Translations under genes and position numbers: made by a program
In this document: positions 26,301 through 35,110 of the stretch, piece after piece
Numbering within the stretch: position 1 is the stretch's first letter
How the letters are laid out: each line of letters opens with the position of its first letter
The notes under the pieces: model-generated
What the model was told of the DNA's origin: nothing
The model's input: only the letters and a program-made list of their open reading frames with translations
The model's database searches: none
From: Anseranas semipalmata
Lineage: Eukaryota > Chordata > Aves > Anseriformes > Anseranatidae
DNA: 64,000 nt
Direction: 5' to 3'
Assembly: GCA_013399115.1 (NCBI GenBank)
Contig: VXAA01006441.1
Coordinates: 62,001 to 126,000 of the forward strand

Positions 26301-29300
26301 GAAGAATGAGTCTCTGCAATAGATTAGGGAGGCTCTCACCTGGTAATGATGAGCTATCTTACCAGCAGGTCCTCATTCCTCAATATGCCAGCATGCGTGT
26401 GCATGTTCCTCTGGGCAATGCTAATAATGCGTGCAACTGGTGTGCGGTGGGCGGGTTTATATGGGTCTATATTTCTGCTGGTGTAGTTCAAAAATAACAC
26501 ATAGCAACAAACCTCCCTTGTTTGCTGCCACAGCAGATTTGAAATGAAATGGCTTTTCCCACGCAAGGAAGCCGCTCGCGTCTGTAAATGCCTGTGCGCC
26601 CTGCGGCGGCAGCAGCGGCTCAGGCAGGCTGACAGATGTCCCCAGGTGAAACACAGCGCAGAGAGGTGACACCACCCGAAACACTGGCCCTGGCTGCTTC
26701 TTTCAGCAGCTGAACCTGCCTGCGAATGGGAGCCGCTTATAGGGCCCCTGCACCAGCCAAGCGCCTCCGCCTGCAGCAGAGCTGCGGCTGCTCGGCAGCA
26801 CGCAGAGAGCTGCTAAAATTGGCAGGACCACAGGCATCCAGCGAGCCTCCGGCCTCCTTTCTCTCCAGGAATGACAACATGACACCCACAGCCCTTAATT
26901 CTAGCCCTGCTGGTGGAATATTATCCTAAGCCCCTTTTTCCCCCCTCCCGGTGAGTCTGTGCTAAGAGCAGACCCGGTGGCACCGGCAGCGACAATGACA
27001 CCGGCAGGAGGCGGATGCCACAGGACGTGGGCTCCACGGGGTTTGGCTGATTGGAGGCTGTGACCTTCAAACACCAATCTCGTTCTGTCATTTTAATTGG
27101 TGCCTCCTCTGGGGCTGCGCAGGCAGGTAGGGGCTCCCGTGCTCCTGCAAGGGACGAGGATGGAGGGGCTGTGGGACAAACCGCCAGCAAATCCCCCCTG
27201 TTATATGGAGGTTTCCTACAGCACGCTGTGCTCTCCAGTGGTGTTTTACAGTGAAGTTACAGTATTTAACAAGCAGGAATTGCATCCTAACCATCTGTCT
27301 CGATAATCAGCCATTACTGCTATTTTTCCCCACTTTACAGATGGGGAAATGGTGGAAAGAAAACCCAGCGAGTGGCATGCGGGGCCCTGGAGCCCACGTG
27401 ATCTGCTCGCCACAGGAGTCAAATGGCTGAAAATAAACATTGGATCTGAAGAGCGAAGCTGTGTCCTGGACGCAGAGCCCATTCACTGCTGGTCATTGCC
27501 AGCCCTGCTGAAAAAGCTGCCTGGAGCAAACCTCCTCAGGAGGATGCAGTTTCAAGTGGTGGCTCAGCTAATCTATGGTGGGACGAGCACATCCATGCCA
27601 ACCCTGCACTAGCACACATGGCTGGGGAGATATCACTCAAAATCCCAGTCCTACCCTGCCTTATACCCAGCAAAACTTTTCTCTCGCAACTTTGCTGCCT
27701 GACATGAAACGCCTCCCTAAACTTTGCCAGGACTGCAATATACTGTTTTCTCCTTTGTTCACTGTAGTTATATTTAAGGATGCAGACGACACGGTCCCAT
27801 CCCCTGCAGCCAGGCTGGAGCAGCTGGCTGTGAGCAGGGGCAAAGGTGGCATTACCCTCGTTCCCATGTCACGCGGGGGACTGCCTCCGTGAGCTGCTGA
27901 CGGATTGGGCTGTCTTCACAATAGACTTGCCAGAAAGCAAATGTCTGCACATACATAAATCATCAGTGGGTTCCCACAGCCCGTCAGCTAACGGATGTAC
28001 ACGGGTGCTGGTGATGGGAGGGCTGGAGCGCTCCTCCACTTCAAACATCTTCTGGAGGGAATTCAGTGGAGATTGGGACCTGCCACCGCAGGTCCACGGG
28101 GCAGTGTGTCTGCAGGGACACCAGCGCTAGGGACAGAGGGGTGAGAAGACACGGGCTGCACTGGCAAGGACCACTTGGCGGTGGGTGGAAGAGTTCGCAG
28201 CAGGGCGTTCGCATCGGTGAACTTCATGCTTGCACCTCTCCAAACCCCCAAGCCTGCCCAAGCCCACCGCGCGGCAGGATGCGGCCCCTACCTGATCACG
28301 AAGCTGTGCGCGTCGATCTCGGGGCCGCAGCCACTGCTGAGCAGGACCCCCGAGTTGCCCACGATGGCGCAGGAGGGGAACTGCTTGCCCTTGAGGGGCG
28401 ACGTGCGGGGCAGCAGCTCGTACAGGTTCTGCGAGACGTTCATGGTGCTGTCCCTGTCAAAGACATAGTGGATGATGTCCCCTGGCTTCAGCGTCCCCTT
28501 CAGCACCGAAATGTCCTTCTCTGCATCCAGGAACTTCAAGATCTGTTTCCTGAGGACAGGGAAGAAAATGCTCCCATCAGCTAAGGCGCAGAGATAATTT
28601 GGGTAATACAGAAGATGAACTCTTGCCTCCTGCCTGCCCTCCAGGAACAGCTTTCAAACAGCTATCTCCATCTTAATGCCCCCTCCTGCCCCATCCAGCC
28701 CTTCATGCAGGCTAGCACGGCTGGCCTGCCATCAGTGGGGGTCTCCACGTTCACCCTGGGGCACGCCGGCATCGCGCACCAATTGCACTTGGCCTGGAAA
28801 CTGGGGGCTTGAATGCTCCCTGTTTCGCGGCTGAAAGACCAGCTGGTTCAGCCGGGAGCTCATTTCCAAGCGATCGCTTACAGATATGAAGTCTAGCTCA
28901 GCAGGAGATAAGCCTTTTATTTCTTCCTTGACTTCTTTAGATGATATACAGAGGCAATTTGCCAGCTTGCACTGGAGAGGACCAGATCTGTCTCTTGTCC
29001 TATAGGTAATTACCAGTACCTGATCTTCAAAGAGAGTGTCTGGTTGTGTCTCCATTTGGATGAGGCTGGTTTAATGTTGTGCTTAATGCTTTCATTACTT
29101 CTGTCAACAACAGCTGGAGACGAAGAGTCATTTATTACTACTTCAGCTCTAGAGAAAAGAAAGACAGGGCGAGGGAGAGAGGCAGGATCCGTTAGCATCC
29201 CAATGGCATTTCTAATCACTGTCTTCAGCTGTGGCTGCTGGAATTCAAACTTCATCAGAAAAGCAAAATTGTAGTTATTACCCAAACAAGAACTGAAAGC

Positions 29301-31137
29301 CTGTTTGTATTCTGCTACACTCAAGCCGACACAAATCCTTAAATACCTGCTCGCTCACACAAACGCAGACTTACAGGTTTACATAAAACACAGTCGTACA
29401 CATCTAGCTGGAGAAACGCACGCACACGGGAACACGAGCACACTGCAGAGACAGGCTGGCAGACAAGACCCAGATTTCACTGAGAGATCGGTTGCGCCCC
29501 AAAGCGGAGCCCACTCAGCTCCTGGCGCAGGTTAAAAACCTCATGAGAGAAGCGCACCCTGCACTTCACCCAATGGAGGAATGAATTTAGCTGAGACGCT
29601 GGGCGCTGCTTCTGAGATTGGGTACTTGCTATGAGAACCCCAAAAGGGGAGATTGGCTTGCTGATAACTTTTTTCCCCGTTGAAAAAGAACAAATTGATT
29701 TCACCATCCCAACTGCCTGCTCCATGCCCAGAAATGAGCAGGGGGACGAGAAACAGCCAGATACACTCATGCTGTGGTTTGGAGATGATCACTGGGAGAC
29801 CCCAGCTTTTACTCCCTGCTCGAAGAGGCAAATAAGCCCCAGCACTTCGGTGCAATTTACATCAAATGGCATAAATTAAGGGAGCCTCTGCATATTTGAT
29901 TTCAGCCAGCCGCCCTCCAAAGAGAATACCCAAGCATCTCATCAAGAAGCTGCGCATGTGTCTGCAGCCCCAAAAAAGCCTTCACACTTTAGAGCGCTCT
30001 GAAAAACACACAGCCAAAGCACTTGCCACCAGCTGAAGGGAATCTCCCTGTGTAGTGCAAAGGGCTTTTTCCAGCTGGGGAACAGTTTGTAAATAAACAC
30101 ATTTATAAAAGGCAGGTAAGCCCAAGGAGGGAAAAGAGTGAGAGATGGGGCAGAGCTGGTGGCCCAGGCTCATGGCAACATCCAGCTCCTGGGAGTGCAT
30201 CTCCAGCCCAAGCAAGGTGCTCCTGAGGACACATTATGGCTCAAACTATGTAATGTTGCAGAAAGGAAAGGAAATGCATTTATAAAGGCTGGCTGTCAGT
30301 GTTCTTGTGTGTGCTTGTACGTAACAAATGCTACGGGACCTCCTCCAGAGGCTGCCTCCAGTGGAGGTTGTTTCCCATCTTGTGTTTTGCCATATCATTT
30401 CGTGCCTTGCAAATCTTACTTATGAGGTGTCACAAATCTTAAAGGAAATAGGGTGAAGAAGTCCTGGGAATAACTATGATTTTTTTGTTTGTTTGTTTGT
30501 TTGTTTGCTTTGTCCATTTTCTGTGTTTTGATGATGTGTTGTGACATCATCACAGAATGGCATTGCCCTTTCTTTCTTGTGTGGTGTCTCTGAGCTTTGC
30601 GACTGAATCACTTGGTAATGCTGGGATGACACAACATCATGGTAAAAATAACACAGAAAGACACTGAATGAGGCTGTGATGCCACGAAATGACTCTGCAA
30701 TGGAGCAATGTTACTGAACTGCGTTACGATAAAACCGAATGGAGTTCTGATGTCAAAGCAAGCTCTCTCTCCTAATAGCACACAGTAAAACTACGAAAAT
30801 GGCAACTCTATCACTGACTTATTTTCACAATAAGTAACTCTCTCTTTCTCATTCTCTCAATCACCACAACTTGCAGATCCTTGGTTATTTGCAAATGATT
30901 ATTGCATTGAGCTGGGGGAAGAAGGGAGAGAAACGATTAAGAAAATGCAAAGCAGAAGTGAAAAGAAACAGATACATTTGCTAAATAAGACCAGCACTAT
31001 CCAGCAAAGAGGAGAAGCAGATTAATAGCTGCCTTACAGCAAAAACAAATGAACACAAAATCTAATTTACAAACCTATTAGATTTGCTATGTAAGCTGTT
31101 CACAGCTGATCTGATTGTACCTCTGCCTCCAGAACTC
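17064..31137 (-). CDS. ST8SIA2: ST8SIA2, polysialyltransferase STX, visible coding exons 2-6 (5' partial)
   Basis: The five exons join in frame to give residues 33-375 of an enzyme that matches vertebrate ST8SIA2 nearly throughout. The family is a type II Golgi glycosyltransferase (GT29) that transfers sialic acid from CMP-sialic acid in alpha-2,8 linkage, building polysialic acid on NCAM N-glycans. The sequence shows sialylmotif L around residues 157-200, with Cys157 and Cys171. Sialylmotif S lies around 293-316 with Cys307, motif III is HYYD at 330-333, and motif VS has His346 and Glu351. Cys371 is near the C-terminus; in the family the disulfide pairs are Cys157-Cys307 and Cys171-Cys371. 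The basic polysialyltransferase domain spans about 261-292. Six N-X-S/T sequons stand at 60, 72, 89, 134, 219 and 234, the human positions. The signal anchor (exon 1) is missing, probably in the assembly gap at 44420-44810. Close match to ST8SIA2 rather than ST8SIA4 rests on recalled family sequence. Confidence 0.96.
17350..25878 (-). other. ST8SIA2: ST8SIA2 intron 5 (8529 nt)
   Basis: This is the longest intron fully visible. GT-AG boundaries are gtgaga at the 5' end and ctgcag at the 3' end, phase 2. It contains no recognisable second gene. An AT-rich block at 19670-19870 carries several ATTA cores and an inverted CCAAT pair. The interval 22300-23700 is A/T-leaning unique sequence in which I see nothing further. 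Confidence 0.9.
19791..19805. promoter_or_regulatory. Inverted CCAAT pair in intron 5
   Basis: The string attggctacaccaat holds ATTGG and CCAAT five bases apart in opposite orientation, inside an AT-rich, ATTA-containing block (19670-19870). Confidence 0.25.
25879..26172 (-). CDS. ST8SIA2: ST8SIA2 exon 5 (294 nt, rest of sialylmotif L, start of PSTD)
   Basis: The exon encodes residues 184-280 plus split Arg183 and Gly281. It completes sialylmotif L (CNLAPVQEY through [10 protein letters not shown]), carries sequons N219 (NET) and N234 (NGS), and ends in the basic, amphipathic polysialyltransferase domain ([19 protein letters not shown]). Acceptor is cctcgcag before 26172; donor is CGAGG|GTGAGA after 25879. 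The plus strand is also open across this exon, an antisense shadow with no support as a gene. Confidence 0.97.
26173..28291 (-). other. ST8SIA2: ST8SIA2 intron 4 (2119 nt)
   Basis: The intron is bounded by gtaggg at its 5' end and tcgcag at its 3' end, phase 2. It holds a short MIR-like tail at about 27311-27365. The rest is unique sequence, moderately GC-rich at 26540-27010. Confidence 0.93.
27311..27365 (-). mobile_element. Short MIR/L2-type tail
   Basis: The plus strand reads tttttccccactttacagat followed by ggggaaatgg, the reverse complement of the shared MIR/L2-type tail. It lies in ST8SIA2 intron 4. Only about 50 bases align by eye. Confidence 0.45.
28292..28549 (-). CDS. ST8SIA2: ST8SIA2 exon 4 (258 nt, polybasic region and start of sialylmotif L)
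   Basis: The exon encodes residues 98-182 plus split Arg97 and Arg183. It begins [12 protein letters not shown] (rest of the polybasic region), then has sequon N134 (NVS). The first part of sialylmotif L, which binds the CMP-sialic acid donor, follows and includes [11 protein letters not shown] with Cys157 and later Cys171. Acceptor is tcctcag before 28549; donor is ATCAG|GTAGGG after 28292. Compared with the recalled human protein there are substitutions around 151-156 and at 168 and 173 (Ser and Pro here, Asn and Gln in human), all outside the cysteines. Confidence 0.96.
28550..29019 (-). other. ST8SIA2: ST8SIA2 intron 3 (470 nt)
   Basis: A short phase 2 intron bounded by gtactg and cctcag. 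Nothing distinctive is seen inside. Confidence 0.93.
29020..29148 (-). CDS. ST8SIA2: ST8SIA2 exon 3 (129 nt, stem, three sequons)
   Basis: The exon encodes residues 55-96 plus split Arg54 and Arg97. Three N-glycosylation sequons are visible: N60 (NDS), N72 (NES) and N89 (NQT). The segment from Lys85 starts the polybasic region that contributes to NCAM recognition in the family. The minus-strand acceptor is ttctctag, directly before base 29148. A second AG two bases later would break the frame. The donor is ATCAG|GTACTG after base 29020. Reading through the acceptor stays open for some distance, so the upstream in-frame Met is not a real start. Confidence 0.95.
30483..30506. repeat. (GTTT)n microsatellite
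   Basis: Five clean tetranucleotide units follow a short T-run in ST8SIA2 intron 2. Confidence 0.95.
30529..30552. promoter_or_regulatory. Inverted repeat with ATF/CREB-like site
   Basis: Perfect 9-bp arms tgatgatgt and acatcatca are separated by six bases. The right side contains TGACATCA (30542-30549), close to the ATF/CREB consensus TGACGTCA. Function is not shown. Confidence 0.4.
31075..31137 (-). CDS. ST8SIA2: ST8SIA2 exon 2 (63 nt, stem region)
   Basis: This tiny exon was found by its protein, which runs from a split Gly33 through [15 protein letters not shown] to a split Arg54. It encodes part of the stem between the membrane anchor and the catalytic domain. On the minus strand the acceptor is cttgcag at 31138-31144, and the donor GT follows base 31075 (gtttgtaaat, weak beyond the GT). 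Length 63 equals the human exon 2 as I recall it. It enters with one base completing a codon and leaves with two, so both flanking introns are phase 2. It has no in-frame Met and is too short to show as an ORF. Confidence 0.93.
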
Positions 31138-31467
31138 CTGCAAGACAAAGGAAATGCATTATTTATAAACCCAGCTCCTCTTCGCCAAGCATTGTTCAAC
31201 AGTCAAGAGATCCTGCTCTGAAGGGCTCTGAACTGAGACACTGCTCACATCTCACCCCATCTAGAACGGAGATGTCCTGATGCCTGTGAAGGGCTTTTCA
31301 TATCCATCGTCATCGCTGCCCTACCGCGACCGTAAAACCATTACAGCAAAAAAGTGCCTAACCAACCCAATTAATAATACCCGTGCTCTCTAACCAGCCA
31401 TCAAAGACATCTGGTCTCTGTTGTCAAAGCAGCATGCAGCCTACAGGTTGCATTAAATACATCTCTA

Positions 31468-31481
31468 TTTTTTTTTTTTTT
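31468..31481. repeat. T14 homopolymer
   Basis: Fourteen T in intron 1, about 330 bases upstream of exon 2 on the sense strand, where it reads as A14. Confidence 0.95.
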
Positions 31482-32928
31482 ACGCATCAGGTGGGAGCTG
31501 TGCCTAGAGAAGTTCTCCTCCAACTCCAGGTTGCCAAGGGACATCCGCTGTCCTTCTCTGGTGGGAACTGATTGAACAACCTGGACAGGATTCCTGCCAC
31601 TGTCTTCATCCTGGCATTTAATTGAGACCACCCAACATCTCCATTTTACCCCAAATGAGCCACCAGCCTCCTGGGTGACTTGCAGAGACCTTGTCCTCAC
31701 AGTGCACCTTCTCCCAGCTTCCAGTGGCCCAAAGGAGACCCAGAACCCCGCTCCAGCCCGCCCCGATCCCGTGGGTGCCCTGAAGCCCCTTGTCTCCACC
31801 TTTGGTGTAACCTGGCTGAAGCCACGACACCAACTCGCTGCAGTCACTCACAAGCTGGAGCTGGGACCTCAAGGGACAGCCTTGTCACTGCCATGGCCCG
31901 GCAGCCCCGCACAAGGATGGGCACCAGACCTACCTGCACAAGACCTGTGGGAAAGGAGAGCCCAAGTTTCCAGCACCAGGTACTGGAGTGATGCTATAAC
32001 GAGGAATAGGTGGGACCAAGCCCCTTCAGAAACTGATGTCACTCATATGACACGTCAATCCTCAGATAAACAAATACAAGCATTGTTCTCCATTTAGTTA
32101 GCTGTGGAGCCCCTTCTTGCTTTAGCTTGCTATTTTCAAGCAGGTCACAAAGGATCTGTCCCCCACTTTCTGGTGATGCTCAGTGGCAGACACATTTTAG
32201 GTGCCACGTACTCACTGCTCTGTTTTATTGTTTCCATTGTACAGATAACCATATGAACACGCTCATAAAGAGAACCAAATTCTTTTCCACCAGAAATATT
32301 ATTACCTGGAAATATATACCTTAATGAAAATGTATCTCAGGAGCATGCATTTCTAGCAGTCCTGAAAAGATCCCAAACGCGTTAGACACAAATGAAATAG
32401 TGAGCATGACTCTTTGGTACCATTAAAAAGATTTTAAGGCTTGTGGGATGCAACGTAAACCCCTTAGTTAAGCTGAGCACAACCCTCAGCACTGCATAAT
32501 GAAACCCTTGGAAATGCCCTGATAGCTGTCCCTTCCCTCCCTCCTGCAGGAGACCATCTACAGCCAAGCCAGTGAGATTCGTCCCCCGACACTCTCCTTT
32601 TTCCTTTGACAAACCTGGGAGCTAGTGAGCTGTTTTATTTTTTGGTGCATCAAGGGAACAGCAGGACTAGCTTATTCCTAGAGCCTACTGGCATTTAACA
32701 AGCCTCTGCTTTAATGGGGTTCACCACGGGTTGTGGGAGCAGGCTGGATTAACGTGCAAACCACGCATCCTTTCAGAGACATCTCCTCTGAAGGAGCCTT
32801 CCAAATGGGATTCACACTCCTTCACACTTGCTGTAAGAGAGATAGGGACTGGATTAAGGGCTTAGAAAAAAGAAATGCTGTTCCCTGAATAACTGCTGGT
32901 TCACAATCTCTGCGAAAGGGGGGAAAAA

Positions 32929-33065
32929 ATCACAGAAATCAGGAAGTGGAGAAGACCTCTTAGCTCCCACCTCATCCACGTTTTGTGGCTACCGCAGGAC
33001 TGATCTGAAGCATCACAACATATTATTCAAGTGCATTTATCCAGTTTAAGCTTTGCATGCCCCCA
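32929..33065 (-). mobile_element. Degraded CR1-type LINE 3' fragment
   Basis: The plus strand starts atcacagaaatcaggaagtg and continues gagaagacctcttagctccc, then ctcatcca. This resembles the reverse complement of the CR1 3' region (atcatagaat, ggaagggacctc, gatcatctagtcc). CR1 is the dominant LINE in birds and other reptiles. No young copy with the usual terminal octamer repeats was seen in the window. Confidence 0.45.
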
Positions 33066-33663
33066 GGGACAGGTCTGTGCATATTTTCACCTGAAATTCA
33101 GCCAGGTGCTCAGGCTGGTGATGCTGGACGTGAGGAAGACTATTTGGGAGCCCATCTTCCAGCTTGCTGCATGTGGAGGCAGTGGGGATAGAGGTCGGCT
33201 CTTCATTTTCCCCCCACCATGAAAAGCAAAAGTTTTCAAAATATTGCAATGCAAAAGAGCACAAAGCGTTGCTGTGGCTGTCCCGTCCAGACAGCCGAGA
33301 GGGCAGGGAAATGCTGCCTTCCTCCCTGGGTGGGTATTTATAGGATCTGTACCCTATTATGGCACGGAACTGCTGTCATATATGAACATGGAAGGGACAG
33401 CTTATCAGCGGAGGAGTGAGCAGGGCTCTGCTAGCCAGCGTCTGGCCCAGCGGCAGCAGGGATGCCTGCTCAGCCCTCCAGTGGGTACCAGCCAGGCACA
33501 CCAGTTGGTCAAAATGCCTGGAGTTTAGCCAAGCACCGTATTTTCCAAGGTTTGCCACAGTTACCAACACATCCGAGCCAATATCGCTGTACCACCTCAC
33601 CATTCCCGCTCGGGAAGTGAAAAACTTCAAGAAATGGAAGGCAGTAATTAAGAGGCACATGTT

Positions 33664-33692
33664 AAAAACAAAACAAAACAAAACAACAACAC
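33664..33692. repeat. (AAAAC)n microsatellite
   Basis: AAAAC units decaying into AAC. Confidence 0.95.
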
Positions 33693-34599
33693 ATTTTATT
33701 ACACCTCACTGACCTGGAGTTTCAAATCTCTTGGCTTCAAAAGGCAAAGACCAACCTCGATTAAAATTGCACAGATAGGCATTGATTTTGAAAAGCTTTC
33801 TAGTGCTACACCGTGTTTAGATTGAATTGCTTTATTAATCTAGCTGTTATCAGTCTGATTGTATAGCCAGCCCCACAAAGTACCAACCTGCTTCCTAATC
33901 CTATTATTTACAAAACGTTCTCCTTTTGATTTCGGCTTGGATGTTTTCCAGCGATAAGTTGCATCTCTATGTGATAATGCCATATTACTGGCTTATGCCA
34001 TCCTTCCTCATTTTTGCTTTAAGATTTTTCAAGCTGAATTTTGACTATGATATTATATAGGTCAAAATATTCTGTGCTCAGTTCTAAAGTGACACTGATT
34101 CATGTATCAGAGGATAAGAAAGAAAAATTATCTTATGGTTCAGGTCCAAATTTTCTTGGATGAATAATTTCTGACAAACCAGGTATGTGAAGACTTTTCT
34201 ATTCACAGTCTATGAATGGGCTGTTTAGGGTTTTTGCTCCCCTTTTCATCATTGCCCACTTCTTCAATGATTCTCCTAATTGTTGCTCAGTACAGTTCGG
34301 TCTTGCTTCCAGCAATTTCAATACATGAAATCAGAGCTGCTCTGACTGAACAAGTAGGTCGCACGGCCTCTTTGGGTGACTGGGTCTCTAAAAGCAGGCT
34401 TCACACACCCCTATTCACACGCTTATAATTTGGAAAATGTGTTTTCCATGGGTATTTTACAAAGCCCACCCCTAGTTCCTCCTTCTCCCCAGAACAGAAT
34501 ACACACAGGAAGCGGGCACAACAAGCATGACTGGTCCAAATACACGAGATACAAATTTCAGCCACATCCAAGCACCCAGTCAGCTGCATTGGCGTTTCT

Positions 34600-34735
34600 T
34601 GTAGAGCAAAAACTCTGCCAGAGCCTTCTTGACCTTGGGCAAGCCAGGTCACCCCAGCGCTCCTCTCCTCCCTCCTCCACATAAAACAGAGGTAGTAACA
34701 GCTACGTAACCCATAGGGGGATTGTTAAACAAAAT
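34600..34735 (+). mobile_element. MIR-like SINE relic
   Basis: The order of segments matches the MIR consensus: ctctgcca, gaccttgggcaagccaggtc, a cytosine/thymine-rich stretch, cacataaaacagaggtagtaac, then acccatagggggattgttaaa. It lies in ST8SIA2 intron 1. Confidence 0.6.
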
Positions 34736-34844
34736 TTATTCATCCGAATTCCTCAGAAAGACAGCTCAGAGTGCCACAGTTTTATCTGAGGAGTGCAAAT
34801 GAGTAACACCTACTGACTGAGTTTTCACAGCCCTCTTTTGCATT

Positions 34845-34930
34845 AGGTGCATTTTATGATCCTTGCTTTGTGGCTGGGACAGTGGCAGGGAAGTGGCTTG
34901 GCCCGTGACACCAGGGGGACGGTCCCACAT
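34845..34930 (-). mobile_element. Possible second MIR-like relic, opposite orientation
   Basis: The plus strand contains gggacagtggcagggaagtg followed by gcttggcccgtgacacca, similar to reversed MIR. It lies 110 bases from the copy at 34600-34735 in the opposite orientation. Confidence 0.35.
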
Positions 34931-35093
34931 ACCAGAACAAGAGCAGGTGCCCCCTGCTCTTCACTGGCTGAGAGAGAAGCACATGTAACACAGAGAACCA
35001 TGGGAATTGATCTGAAATGGCCCCAAAAACCACATGTAGCATTGATCTCCTGAGATGGCTGCAGGCTGCATCCATTAGGCAGTTTACATCCAT

Positions 35094-35110
35094 AAAAAAA
35101 AAAAAAAAAA
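35094..35110. repeat. A17 homopolymer
   Basis: Seventeen A in intron 1. The possible MIR-like relic upstream ends more than 150 bases away, so it is not clearly its tail. Confidence 0.95.

Larger units (their letters stand above)
29149..31074 (-). other. ST8SIA2: ST8SIA2 intron 2 (1926 nt)
   Basis: A phase 2 intron bounded by gtttgt and ctctag. It contains a (GTTT)n run at 30483-30506 and, just after it, a perfect 9-bp inverted repeat at 30529-30552 holding an ATF/CREB-like TGACATCA. Confidence 0.92.
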
